Positions 15,889 through 24,822 of a stretch of 64,000 nucleotides of DNA are shown here, piece after piece. Made by a program: the position numbers and the translations under genes. Positions within the stretch are counted from its first letter, which is position 1. Each line of letters opens with the position of its first letter. Origin of the DNA: Campylobacterales bacterium (GTDB lineage Bacteria > Campylobacterota > Campylobacteria > Campylobacterales > QNZT01). The stretch covers positions 62,001 through 126,000 of the forward strand of contig JAJRSK010000033.1 of assembly GCA_024278835.1 (NCBI GenBank), read 5' to 3'. Under the pieces are notes generated by a model. It had not been told where the DNA came from, searched no databases, and worked only from the letters and a program-made list of their open reading frames with translations.

Positions 15889-16326
15889 ATGTTAAAACAA
15901 CTTTATAGCGAAGTCGTTAGGTTACTCTCAAACCTACAAAGTGTGGCACTTTTGTTAGCCAGACTAGCCGTAGCATATGGATTTTATGAGCCAGCGATGA
16001 TGAAATGGTCAGATATAGGTTCTGTGGCAGATTGGTTTGGCTCTATGGGTATACCCTTTCCCACACTCAACGCCTACATGGCAGCAACAACGGAGATAGT
16101 TGGTGTGGTACTGCTTACCCTTGGACTGTTTACAAGGATTATCTCACTCCCAATGATGGTTATCATGATAGTAGCAATTAAGACCGTGCATTTGGCACAT
16201 GGTTTTTCTGCCGGGGACAATGGCTTTGAAATTCCACTCTATTATATGCTATTTTTACTCATCTTTGTGGCTTTTGGCGCAGGAAAGTTTTCTTTGGATC
16301 AACTTCTTTTTAAAGATGAAAAGTAG
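15889..16326 (+). CDS. DoxX-family membrane protein (HvfD-like position)
   Basis: A 145-residue inner-membrane protein with four hydrophobic segments (about 18-34, 62-85, 88-105, 118-135). The first has LARLAVAYGFYEPAMMKWSD, and the centre has TEIVGVVLLTLGLFTRI, the usual DoxX pattern. DoxX relatives are quinone-linked or redox membrane partners. In HvfABCD-type clusters the DoxX member (HvfD) accompanies the GKCG precursor, so the context repeats that arrangement. The stop codon TAG is immediately followed by the ATG of the next gene. One TATCATGATA (16161) encodes Ile-Met-Ile in a membrane helix. Confidence 0.85.
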   Translation: MLKQLYSEVVRLLSNLQSVALLLARLAVAYGFYEPAMMKWSDIGSVADWFGSMGIPFPTLNAYMAATTEIVGVVLLTLGLFTRIISLPMMVIMIVAIKTVHLAHGFSAGDNGFEIPLYYMLFLLIFVAFGAGKFSLDQLLFKDEK

Positions 16327-18027
16327 ATGGAAGAGCTACTCCAGCATGGCGGTGCATTGATTCATAATGACTGGGGAGAGTTTTTTAAGGGGCTTTCCTT
16401 GATGCTTCTTTTTTTACTCTTTCTGTTTTTCATCTATGATAGATTTGTGCAGCGAAGCAATCAACTGCTTATCAATTACCCTCTTATAGGGCGAATGCGT
16501 TATCTTTTTTATATGTTACGAGCCCCTATGCGTCAATACTTTGGCGATGAGCAGTTTTATGATACGTATGAAAAGGTGGACTGGGTAAACAAAGCCTCCT
16601 ATGGTAAAAAGCTCTACTACTCCTTTTCCCTCACCAAACCTAGCAATCCGGATACGTCCAAGTTTGTCCATGCCAATAGTGTGCTCAACCTTGATGAAGT
16701 GCAAGAGAGCTTCCAAGTAACCTTTGGAGAGAGACAAAAGTGTCCCTTTACCAGTAAAAGCATTATCGGACGTTCTGCCATGAGTGATGGTTCTATCTCC
16801 CCAGAAGCGACACAATCCTTTTCTAAAGCAGCTTTCATGGGTCACTTTCCTATCAACACAGGAGAGGGGTCACTCACCACCAATTTTCTCACGACCCATG
16901 CCTGCTCGGTGGCTATGCAAGGCAAGTCTTATTTAGAAGTGCATCGAGGTACATTTTTTGCACGAGGTATTTACAAAATCACCAAATTCTTTTTTAACAA
17001 AGAGATTTCCTCCTCGCTCTATCGTACTTTAGTGATTAAAAAAGAGCAAGAGACGTATAACTTTGATGAGAGAATTCATGCCTTTTACAGGGTAGATTGG
17101 TCAAAGCCACTTTCAACATTCCCACAAGATATCTGTGACATCCCCGATATCATCTTTCAGATGGGTTCAGGGCTCTATGGTGTGAGAAATGACAAAGGAG
17201 AGTTTGACGCAGAACGTTATCAAAAAGTGATGCGTTTTTGTAAAATGACAGAGATAAAGATAGCCCAAGGAGCCAAACAGACAGGGGGAAAACTCTTGGC
17301 AAAGAAAGTGACAGAGGCGATTGCTTACTACCGTGGGATACCAGTTAACAAAGACCTCATCTCCCCAAATCGTTTTCCTTATGCCAGTACACTCACAGAA
17401 TTATTTGATTTCGTGGGAAAATTACAAAGCCTTTCAGACAAACCAGTCGGCATCAAAATCGTCCTCTCTACCAAAAAGAATTTTGATGCTTATGCCGATG
17501 CACTTTTACAACACATTCAGACACATCAACCTTATCCTGATTTTCTCACCATAGATGGTGGAGATGGTGGGTCTGGCGCAGCACCCATGGAGATGATGGG
17601 ACGCATAGGTCTTGGCATCCATGCGTCCTTGGATATCGTCATAAGTGCCTTAGAAAACCGTGGTATCAGAAAAGATATAAAAATCATCGCCTCTGAAAAA
17701 GTCCTCACACCAGACGATGTGATAGAACTCTTTGCATACGGAGCAGACTTTATCAATATCGCTAGAGGGTTTATGATATCCGCTGGTTGTATCCGCGCAC
17801 GTGAATGTTCAGGAGCCAACGGCAAAGATTGTCCCGTAGGCATCGCCACGATGAATGAGATGAAACGTTCTAAGTTTCTCATAGAGCAAAAATCTCACAA
17901 CATCACACACTATCATGATAGCCTTCTTCAGGGAGTAAAAGCCCTCATGGCTGTGATGGGGAAAAAGCATTTAAGGGAGATTTCTAAACACGACCTTATG
18001 ATAAATAGTAAAATTTTATTGACTTAA
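16327..18027 (+). CDS. FMN-binding glutamate synthase-like protein with N-terminal membrane helix
   Basis: A 566-residue protein. Residues 18-40 form one transmembrane helix, after which the chain carries a GltS/GltB-type TIM barrel: GEGSLTTNF near 177, QMGSG and KIAQGAKQTGGKL near 275-325, LTIDGGDGGSGAAPMEMM near 413-430, and CIRARECSGANGKDCPVGIAT near 491-511, which are the FMN-binding and Fe-S-like loops of glutamate synthase relatives. It lacks the glutamine amidotransferase domain, so it cannot make glutamate from glutamine by itself. It is directly coupled to the DoxX gene and could be the oxidoreductase that acts with the GKCG peptides. That role is inference. Confidence 0.85.
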   Translation: MEELLQHGGALIHNDWGEFFKGLSLMLLFLLFLFFIYDRFVQRSNQLLINYPLIGRMRYLFYMLRAPMRQYFGDEQFYDTYEKVDWVNKASYGKKLYYSFSLTKPSNPDTSKFVHANSVLNLDEVQESFQVTFGERQKCPFTSKSIIGRSAMSDGSISPEATQSFSKAAFMGHFPINTGEGSLTTNFLTTHACSVAMQGKSYLEVHRGTFFARGIYKITKFFFNKEISSSLYRTLVIKKEQETYNFDERIHAFYRVDWSKPLSTFPQDICDIPDIIFQMGSGLYGVRNDKGEFDAERYQKVMRFCKMTEIKIAQGAKQTGGKLLAKKVTEAIAYYRGIPVNKDLISPNRFPYASTLTELFDFVGKLQSLSDKPVGIKIVLSTKKNFDAYADALLQHIQTHQPYPDFLTIDGGDGGSGAAPMEMMGRIGLGIHASLDIVISALENRGIRKDIKIIASEKVLTPDDVIELFAYGADFINIARGFMISAGCIRARECSGANGKDCPVGIATMNEMKRSKFLIEQKSHNITHYHDSLLQGVKALMAVMGKKHLREISKHDLMINSKILLT

Positions 18028-18035
18028 TCTTCTTT

Positions 18036-18059
18036 TAAAGTTTCATAAGGTAAACTTTA
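18036..18059 (+). terminator. Hairpin after the glutamate-synthase-like gene
   Basis: TAAAGTTT (18036-18043) pairs with AAACTTTA (18052-18059) around an eight-base loop, followed by TTTATCTT. A plausible weak terminator just before the small lipoprotein gene. Confidence 0.45.
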
Positions 18060-18084
18060 TTTATCTTAATTAAGGAGAAATGTA

Positions 18085-18252
18085 ATGAAAAAATTACTTT
18101 TAGTAAGTTCAGTATTAGCAATGTCTTTAGGACTTCTTTCAGGTTGTAGTTATAAAAAAGCAGATACTTGTACTGCAAGCAAGATAGTATACCCGGATTG
18201 TGTACCTTGTACTAACGTATCACCAAAACCTTGCAGACCATGCAAAAGATAG
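18085..18252 (+). CDS. Small Cys-rich lipoprotein (55 aa)
   Basis: ATG at 18085 with AAGGAGAAATGTA upstream, TAG at 18252. The signal ends in the lipobox LLSGC (Cys at about residue 21), and the 35-residue mature part has CVPC, then a C-x-x-C in CRPCKR near the end, plus an upstream Cys. It follows the GKCG-peptide genes on the same strand and is also Cys-rich and exported, so it may be part of the same metal or redox function. No family is recognised. Confidence 0.65.
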   Translation: MKKLLLVSSVLAMSLGLLSGCSYKKADTCTASKIVYPDCVPCTNVSPKPCRPCKR

Positions 18253-18265
18253 TCATACTATCCTA

Positions 18266-18291
18266 AGAAGAGGTGGTTCCCCACTTCTTCT
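18266..18291. terminator. Bidirectional terminator between the lipoprotein and gltA
   Basis: An 11-bp stem with one G-U pair (AGAAGAGGTGG and CCACTTCTTCT) and loop TTCC lies between convergent genes. Confidence 0.6.
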
Positions 18292-18292
18292 A

Positions 18293-19576
18293 TCACTTTC
18301 CTAGATAGCGTTGTCTAGGTCTTGCTATCTTTGAACTCTCATCTTTTTTAAACTCTACCCATTGATTTATCCAGCCTACTGTTCTACCTATCACAAAGAT
18401 TACCGTAAACATAGATTTTGGTATACCCAAGGCATAAAGAATAGTCCCTGAATAAAAGTCTATATTTGGATAAAGATTTCTCTCTATAAAGTAAGGGTCA
18501 CTCAATGCAATTTTCTCTATCTCTCTTGCTATCATGATAAGTTCAGAATCCAACTCCAACGCATCACTTAACTTATCTTGTAATTTTTTCAAAACTCTTG
18601 CACGTGGATCAAAGTTTTTATAGACACGATGACCAAATCCCATCAATCGAAAATCATCTTCAGGGTCTTTGGCTCTTTTGATAAATGCTGGTACATTTTT
18701 CACATCCCCAATCATCTCCAGTTGTGCGATGACAGATTCATTTGCCCCGCCATGCGCCCTACCCCATAGTGCAGAGATACCTGCTGATATCGCCACATAA
18801 GGATGGGCTCCTGTAGAGGCTACACCTCGCACCGTGGTAGTAGAAGCATTTTGTTCATGGTCTGCATGCAGGGTAAATATCGTATCGAGTGCTTCTATCT
18901 CCACCGAGGATATCTTCTCTTCTCCATCCACACCTATATGCATCTTTCCCCCAGGATACGCACGCATCATATAGAGAAAATTTTCTGTAAAAGAACGCTC
19001 GATATCAGGGCATATCAAAGGAATCCCAAGTGAGTGTCTATATGAAAATGCTGCCAAAGTTGGCATCTTGGCAATAATGCGTCGCTTCATCTCCATATAA
19101 TCTTCTTCACTCTTTAACTCAAGATGTTCAAAATAAAACGACGAAAGCGCAGAGACTGCCGAAGCCAATATCGCCATCGGATGTGCAGAATTGGGAAAGC
19201 TCTCTATGAGATTTTTTAACCCAGAGTGGATAAAAGAGCGGTGTCTAATCTCTAAGTCATAATTGATAGACTCCTCTTGGGTGGGAAATCTACCCGTGCT
19301 TAGTAAAAAGCAGACATCCAGATAAGAGTGATTAGTTGCCAACTCTTCTATCTCAATGCCATAATACCGAAGTTCCCCCTTCCCTCCATCTATAAAAGTC
19401 ATCTCTGAATCACAAGCTGCCGTCGATGTAAATCCAGGGTCATAGGTAAACATCCCAGTATCTTTGAAAAAACTCCTCACATCCACAACACTAGGCCCTC
19501 TTGTAGCCTCTAAAATACTATATTCATACGATTTTCCTGTTCGATTGTCTATCATCGTCATACTATTTTTTTTCAT
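18293..19576 (-). CDS. gltA: Citrate synthase
   Basis: A type I citrate synthase of 427 residues that condenses oxaloacetate with acetyl-CoA. Catalytic segments are HADHEQNASTTTVR, LWGRAHGGANESV (first active-site His) and MGFGHRVYKNFDPRA (second His and following Asp). The ATG at 19576 follows one base after the TAA of the extended mqo frame and uses a GGAGGTG site inside its last codons. The two are therefore one operon that delivers and uses oxaloacetate. A convergent terminator lies just past the stop. Confidence 0.96.
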   Translation of the reverse strand: MKKNSMTMIDNRTGKSYEYSILEATRGPSVVDVRSFFKDTGMFTYDPGFTSTAACDSEMTFIDGGKGELRYYGIEIEELATNHSYLDVCFLLSTGRFPTQEESINYDLEIRHRSFIHSGLKNLIESFPNSAHPMAILASAVSALSSFYFEHLELKSEEDYMEMKRRIIAKMPTLAAFSYRHSLGIPLICPDIERSFTENFLYMMRAYPGGKMHIGVDGEEKISSVEIEALDTIFTLHADHEQNASTTTVRGVASTGAHPYVAISAGISALWGRAHGGANESVIAQLEMIGDVKNVPAFIKRAKDPEDDFRLMGFGHRVYKNFDPRARVLKKLQDKLSDALELDSELIMIAREIEKIALSDPYFIERNLYPNIDFYSGTILYALGIPKSMFTVIFVIGRTVGWINQWVEFKKDESSKIARPRQRYLGK

Positions 19577-19577
19577 C

Positions 19578-20900
19578 TTACACCTCCAATAATTCTTTTT
19601 TAAAGTTTTTTTTATAAAATTTCTTGCCTAAAAATGTGCATATCTCTTTTGCATCTGTTTTGGCGTTGCTCTAGCAACTAGTTGCTCCAGGGGATGGTGT
19701 CATGTTAAACACCAAACCTTTTTTCGTATCTATTTTCGCCTCACCCAGCAATAACCTCTTGTTTATCTTATCGATAACTTGAGGGCGAAGCCCACCTATT
19801 CCGTCTGCGTATTCTATATCATCCGCCCCAAGTGTTGGGATGATTTTTTGTACCTCTTTGGCAAAAAGTCCATTACGTATCACAGGTATTTCATACATCA
19901 TATTTTTAATCATATATTCTCTGATATCTCCATCAGTAATAAGATCATAAAAAACATCAAATACCGCTTTATCTGGGTTGAGTGTCTTCATAAAGTCGAT
20001 AAAATCAGCCCCTTTATACCGCTCCAACTTGGGGAGTGCCAGTGCTGTTGGTCCGAATCTCGTGATATTATCATGGATGATATCCGGGTCAGCATGAACC
20101 GCAGCAAAAGGAAGTTTTGGATTTTGTATAGTATAGACTTTAGAGTTTATAAACTGTTTTTTTGCATAGTAAAAACTCCCACCCACAGGCAAGGTTGAAT
20201 ACTCCATACCATAGCCCATATCATTGGCCAGTAAGAGAGAATGACTCCCCGCATCAACGACCACATAATGAGCAAAGTAAATGCCCTTTGCGGTCAACAA
20301 CTGATAAGCGTTTCCTCTCTCTTTGATGCTATAGACCTCTTCTTGTAAACAGACTTCCACGTCGCACTCTTGTTTCTTAGCATTTTCTACAAAGCTCTCA
20401 GATATCTTGCCAAAATCCATCGCACAAAATTGCTCCGTTGAACCCATCGCTACGATATCAGACTCTCTCCCTTCAACCAACTTTGGCTCTAACTCTTCAA
20501 GTCTCTCTTTGTCCCAAAATTTAAGATAAGGATAATGCTCTTTAAACTCCTTGTAGCGACTTTTCATATAAGGAACTTCATTTCCCACCGCTATCACCAT
20601 CTTTGGAAAGTTAAAGATAGATTTATTTTCATAACCATGTCTTCGAGCATAGTTTTCTAACATATCTGCTGATTTTTTAACTTTAAGTGCTTTTTTAAGA
20701 GAATAGTTTGTCTCTATGTCCCCTGCATGTAAGGTCTGAGAATTTGATTTTGCATTAGAGTTCAAAGAGGCTATTTCATCACACTTTTCAAAAAGGGCAA
20801 CTTTAGCGATATTGGTATAGCGTGCAAGCGTATAGAGAAGAGAGGTTCCAGAAATCCCACCACCTACAATCGCAACATCAAAAAAATGTTCCCTTGACAT
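19578..20900 (-). pseudogene. mqo: Malate:quinone oxidoreductase with an in-frame TAG near the C-terminus
   Basis: The frame opens at ATG 20900 with the FAD motif AIVGGGISGTS and continues with family features (NSQTLHAGDIETNY, MTPSPGATSC). A TAG at 19673-19671 stops it after 409 residues, just where the family continues. The same frame goes on without interruption as SNAKTDAKEICTFLGKK to a TAA at 19580-19578, giving the missing 30 residues and ending one base before gltA. The TAG most likely replaces a Leu codon (TTG to TAG). The enzyme oxidises malate and passes electrons to menaquinone at the membrane. It could be a nonsense mutation, a sequencing error or suppressed. The truncated form may still be active, since most of the fold is present. 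Confidence 0.85.
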
Positions 20901-20973
20901 GACAACTCCTTTTAGTTATCACATCTTAGTAGAAAAAAGTAGGGCTTATGTGTAGTGTTATCATGATAGCGTG

Positions 20974-21861
20974 TTAAAAGTGATACCCTACACCCATATA
21001 CGTAACACTACTCTTTAACTCCGTAGTAAAGGGGGAGAAAACATCTACATTAAAAAAGTTATAGAGATTGACCTCAGCACTATCTACACTCCAATGCTTC
21101 GTTGTATGTCCTAGTAGGAAAAAATACTTTGATGCTGGAGGGTCATATCGCATACCTAGGTCTAATGCACTATAGTCCCCCTTAACATCCAGACTTGACT
21201 TGAAAAGTTTACTCTCTATAAACGCTTTTTGAAATCCTAAAGAGAGAGAACCATAAAGTGAAAAATCGGGATTGATAGCAAAATTCCCTTTGATAGCAGG
21301 GCCTATCTTATACGTTATGACATCCAAATCCCAAGACTCCATCAAGTCATAGGCAAAAGAAGCCTTTGAGGAGAGATTTTCTGCATTTATAAGTGGTAAA
21401 GTCGCACCAAGGTTCAAAGCAAGTCCAAGATAACTTTTTCCTTTTCGGATGACATCATACCCCAAACCAAAGTCCATATCAAAACCAACAGCTTTATAGT
21501 CACCATCAACAGGAAACATTCCTAAAAAATTATTGGTCATATCATTGACACTTCCTACTAGAGGGAACTTATAAGAAGCAGCAAAATTTGCAAACTCCGT
21601 CTCTTGGCGTTTGGCACTTGAGGTATAAACCTCCGCACTATAGTAGTAAAAAAGTGGACTCTTAGCAATCTCTTTGTGTGGTTCATCTAAAGAAAATACA
21701 TAGATATCATTACTTGTGTCATGATTTAAAAAATTCTTGATAGAGATATCTGTATCATAACTTCCTTTTCCGATACGAAACTCTAAAGTATGGAGTGAAC
21801 TTATACCCAAAGTGCAGGTTGTTGCGCTCATGAGAGCCAACAAAAATAGACTTTTTTTCAT
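20974..21861 (-). CDS. Predicted outer-membrane beta-barrel protein
   Basis: A 295-residue exported protein: signal peptide MKKSLFLLALMSATTCTLG, then alternating aromatic and polar strands and a C-terminal ending TYMGVGYHF, the typical last strand with terminal Phe recognised by the Bam machinery. No family is recognised. It overlaps the stop-start region of the phytase-like esterase upstream on the same strand, so the two form a pair. A TATCATGATA copy (20959) lies directly after the stop. Confidence 0.7.
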   Translation of the reverse strand: MKKSLFLLALMSATTCTLGISSLHTLEFRIGKGSYDTDISIKNFLNHDTSNDIYVFSLDEPHKEIAKSPLFYYYSAEVYTSSAKRQETEFANFAASYKFPLVGSVNDMTNNFLGMFPVDGDYKAVGFDMDFGLGYDVIRKGKSYLGLALNLGATLPLINAENLSSKASFAYDLMESWDLDVITYKIGPAIKGNFAINPDFSLYGSLSLGFQKAFIESKLFKSSLDVKGDYSALDLGMRYDPPASKYFFLLGHTTKHWSVDSAEVNLYNFFNVDVFSPFTTELKSSVTYMGVGYHF

Positions 21862-22796
21862 TATTTTTCCTTTATTTCAAATAGTGTTAAAATTGTTTTT
21901 TCAAATATATTGTTGTTATTATCACTAATCATGAGATAGAGATTATCCTTGATATGGGTTAACCCTTCAAAATTATCGATATTCCAACCATCCTTGCTAC
22001 TCATCCATGACAACACTTCACTCTGACAAATACCCACATTTGCCCCTTCTAAATCTACCTTTAAAAGTGTCGTCTCAAACGTAAATGAGTGCAGAATAAA
22101 CTTTCGTAAAAGTAGCAACAAACTTCCATCAGGCATCATCTCCATCTCCGTAATCGCCACATTACTATCTGCTATTTTCACCTTGCAAAGTTTTCCCTTC
22201 GATGTGTAGATATCATGATAGCCTCTTTTTTCTCCCTTTAGTGAATACTCTGCGGTTGTGATATACCCATACTTTTCATTATAGGTCAAGGCTTCTAGGG
22301 CTTTATTTTTGGAGCGATAGTTTTTGATGTCATTTAAGGGTATGGGTAAAGGGAGCATTTTTTGAGGTCTGAAGTTTTTATCATAGCGTAGTATACGTGG
22401 TTTTCTCTCAAAGGAGACTAGCAGAGACTCCCCTACCAATGCCAAACCTTCAGAATCTTTATACGCACCAAATAACTTTTTTCCATTGAGCCCTCTAAGA
22501 GCCTTTGATGAAAGTGCTTTAAGGGATTTTATCTTTTTATTTTCTATCATGATAGAGAGTGTAAAGAGCCTCCCTTTATCACTAAGTGCATAAAGTAAAT
22601 CTTTTGTTTTATCATAAGCGATATCAGATATCTCACAAAACTTTAATCCATCAACATGATTACTAGCCAAGACCTTTGAGTCTAGTATCTTAATCCCCAT
22701 GTAGTCGCCATTTTTGACAAAATCTGGTTCGATTTTATGATTTTCAAACCCCCATAATTGCACAAAAAAAGCTATCATGATAAGGATGATTTTCAT
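21861..22796 (-). CDS. Esterase-like activity of phytase family protein
   Basis: A 311-residue exported protein with a signal peptide (MKIILIMIAFFVQLWGF). The mature chain shows short blade-like repeats: EISDIAYDKTKDLLYALSDKGRLF, DSEGLALVGESLLVSFE, ALEALTYNEKYGYITTAEY and NFEGLTHIKDNLYLMISDNN. This is the beta-propeller pattern of the esterase-like phytase domain (PF13449). The substrate is unknown. Its ATG overlaps the stop of the ThiF-family gene, and its stop touches the barrel gene. The barrel partner suggests a role at the cell surface or in uptake. Confidence 0.75.
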   Translation of the reverse strand: MKIILIMIAFFVQLWGFENHKIEPDFVKNGDYMGIKILDSKVLASNHVDGLKFCEISDIAYDKTKDLLYALSDKGRLFTLSIMIENKKIKSLKALSSKALRGLNGKKLFGAYKDSEGLALVGESLLVSFERKPRILRYDKNFRPQKMLPLPIPLNDIKNYRSKNKALEALTYNEKYGYITTAEYSLKGEKRGYHDIYTSKGKLCKVKIADSNVAITEMEMMPDGSLLLLLRKFILHSFTFETTLLKVDLEGANVGICQSEVLSWMSSKDGWNIDNFEGLTHIKDNLYLMISDNNNNIFEKTILTLFEIKEK

Positions 22797-23425
22797 GCCC
22801 TAAGCTTCCTTATCGCCAAAGAACACAAAGCCAAGCCAAAAGCACCCGTCACCCCCATAAAAGAACCCATCTCTGTACAATGGGGCACTTCTGGAGAAAA
22901 GACCACATCAAACTTTCCTTTAAATCCACTCTTTTTGAGTTCATAACGAAACTTCTTTGCCAAGGCATCCCCATGGGTTTTCCAGATAGAAGCAATCTCT
23001 ATCTTTGTGGGATCTAAGCGTTTTGCTCCACCCATGGAGGCTATCAACTTACCTCCCGTATGATGTGCAAGTGCCACCTTTGCTGGCATATCATCGATGG
23101 CATCAATCACCAAATCATACGAAGAAAAATCAAAATCTTCACACCACTGGGGTGTTACGCGTATCTTCTCTATCATGATAGAGGGATATTCTCTCTTAAA
23201 ATATTCGACCTTCACCTCTCCCAAGGCATGTGAACCTAGTTGGCGATTTTGGTTACTCTCTTCAAAAGTGTCAAAATCTACGATAGTGATATCTCTCACG
23301 CCAGAGCGATAGAGACAATCCAGACAAAATCCCCCTACACCACCAACACCCAAAAGCAACACTTTGGCACCTTGAAGCTTCTCAAAATCCTCACCAAAGA
23401 GCATTCGAGAACGTGAATACCTCAT
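22793..23425 (-). CDS. tcdA: ThiF/TcdA-family ATP-dependent tRNA t6A dehydratase
   Basis: An E1-like adenylating enzyme of about 210 residues. It has the nucleotide loop LLLGVGGVGGFCLDCLYRSG, the DFDTFEESNQNRQ motif with its RQ pair, and the IDAIDDMPAKVAL segment. The length and the SMGGAKRLDPTKI stretch match TcdA/YgdL, which cyclises t6A37 on tRNA to ct6A, rather than ThiF or MoeB. ATG at 23425 overlaps the surE TGA (ATGA); a GTG two codons earlier is possible. One TATCATGATA (23171) encodes Ile-Met-Ile. Confidence 0.85.
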   Translation of the reverse strand: MRYSRSRMLFGEDFEKLQGAKVLLLGVGGVGGFCLDCLYRSGVRDITIVDFDTFEESNQNRQLGSHALGEVKVEYFKREYPSIMIEKIRVTPQWCEDFDFSSYDLVIDAIDDMPAKVALAHHTGGKLIASMGGAKRLDPTKIEIASIWKTHGDALAKKFRYELKKSGFKGKFDVVFSPEVPHCTEMGSFMGVTGAFGLALCSLAIRKLRA

Positions 23426-24204
23426 AGCCACTTTTCAAGTGTTTTGATATCATCGTGTGCTGTCATATCTAAGTGAATAGGCGTGATAGAGACAAATCCC
23501 TCATCAATCGCCTCCAAGTCAGATATCTGCCCATCCGTACTTGGCTTCCAATCCAACACATGAAGTCCCATCCAGTAGTGTTCTTCTCCACGAGGATTTT
23601 TATGCATGTGGGCATCATTGCCATACACACGATACCCCGCCTTTGTGATACGATAGCCTTTAAAATCTTCTTCTTTGATAGCGGGAATGTTGATGTTTAG
23701 TAATTTTCGCTCTCCTAGAGGAAAAGAGCCTTCAAATATCTTGGTAACTAACTCTCTTACCACTTTTTTTGCTAGGGCATATCCATACGCATTTAAGGTA
23801 TCTTTACCCCCTTTATAAACCTGAGATATTGCTAAAGAAGGCACTCCTTGAATCACCCCTTCCATCGCCCCTGCTGCCGTACCACTATAAGTGATATCTT
23901 CACCAAGATTGGAGCCCTTATTGATACCACTTAAGACTAAGTCTGGTTTTTCATCATTGGGGAAAAGTGCATTGAGTGCAAGATAGATACAATCTGTTGG
24001 CGTGCCATCATCGAGTTTATAAAAGTTTTTAGAAAGCTCCACAAAACGCAAAGGACGCGTCAAAGTCAAGCTATGTCCACAAGCAGACTTCTCCAAAGTA
24101 GGTGCTACTACAATCACCTCAGCCAAGTCCGCCACCGCATCTACAAGAGCCCGCAAGCCCTCGCTGTCAAATCCATCGTCGTTTGTTATTAATATCTTTT
24201 TCAT
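23422..24204 (-). CDS. surE: 5'/3'-nucleotidase SurE
   Basis: A 260-residue survival protein. The start ILITNDDGFDSEGLRAL carries the metal-binding Asp pair, followed by VVAPTLEKSACGHSLTL, DGTPTDCIYLAL and LSGINKGSNLGEDITYSGTAAGAMEG. All positions of the SurE active site are present. It dephosphorylates nucleoside 5'- and 3'-monophosphates. It leads the surE-tcdA-phytase-like-barrel unit on the minus strand. Confidence 0.96.
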   Translation of the reverse strand: MKKILITNDDGFDSEGLRALVDAVADLAEVIVVAPTLEKSACGHSLTLTRPLRFVELSKNFYKLDDGTPTDCIYLALNALFPNDEKPDLVLSGINKGSNLGEDITYSGTAAGAMEGVIQGVPSLAISQVYKGGKDTLNAYGYALAKKVVRELVTKIFEGSFPLGERKLLNINIPAIKEEDFKGYRITKAGYRVYGNDAHMHKNPRGEEHYWMGLHVLDWKPSTDGQISDLEAIDEGFVSITPIHLDMTAHDDIKTLEKWL

Positions 24205-24239
24205 AAAGAGATTATAGCAAAACGATGGTAAGGCTTTGG

Positions 24240-24791
24240 CTACTGGTCACTTACGCAACGTATACCCGCTGTCCCTCTAGTGGCATCGTCAAAAGCACCT
24301 GTACTGGGATTATTGGTGGTATAGACATAACGCCCCTCTGTGGATGTTGCCATAAATTGACAGTTTGGATTGTCATCTGGATAAACAAGCATAGTAGAAT
24401 TTTCATTGGCGTGTGCCATCAAATAAACAGCTTCATCCTCAGTAGGCATTCTCCAAGTTGTGATACCACCATGATTTAAGCCCTCACAATGTGCCGTTCC
24501 CCCAGCAAGGATTGTCCCACCACGCTGCGCAATACGATATATTAAACACGCCGTACTTGTATCATTGACCCAAGCGCGTTTAGTGCCATCGCTTTTTGTT
24601 TCTATCAGCACACCTGCGCCAGAGACATAACCAACGGTTATCGGGTCTGTATTGTTGTTTTCATTATTTGGTGTAGTAGTATTATCATCTTCAACCTTGA
24701 CAGTATCTGTTGACCCACTACCACAACCACTAAACAAAGATAATGCCAATCCTATACCTATCATGATAGAATATTTTTCACTTAAAACCAT
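24240..24791 (-). CDS. Lipoprotein with DUF1566/Lcl-like domain
   Basis: A 183-residue lipoprotein: lipobox LFSGC at residues 19-23, a low-complexity Asp/Asn/Thr linker (about 30-50), then a domain with AWVNDTSTACLIY, GGITTWRMPTEDEAVYLM and a final GTAGIRCVSDQ, the pattern of DUF1566-type domains (order W-R-L-P-T, then RCV at the end). AGGAGAAGTTAGT precedes the ATG. A related degraded domain lies at 12553-12834. Its promoter shares a 15-bp box with that of the GKCG-peptide cluster, so the two may answer the same regulator. Confidence 0.75.
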   Translation of the reverse strand: MVLSEKYSIMIGIGLALSLFSGCGSGSTDTVKVEDDNTTTPNNENNNTDPITVGYVSGAGVLIETKSDGTKRAWVNDTSTACLIYRIAQRGGTILAGGTAHCEGLNHGGITTWRMPTEDEAVYLMAHANENSTMLVYPDDNPNCQFMATSTEGRYVYTTNNPSTGAFDDATRGTAGIRCVSDQ

Positions 24792-24822
24792 ACTAACTTC
24801 TCCTAAATTAAAATAATAAAAT

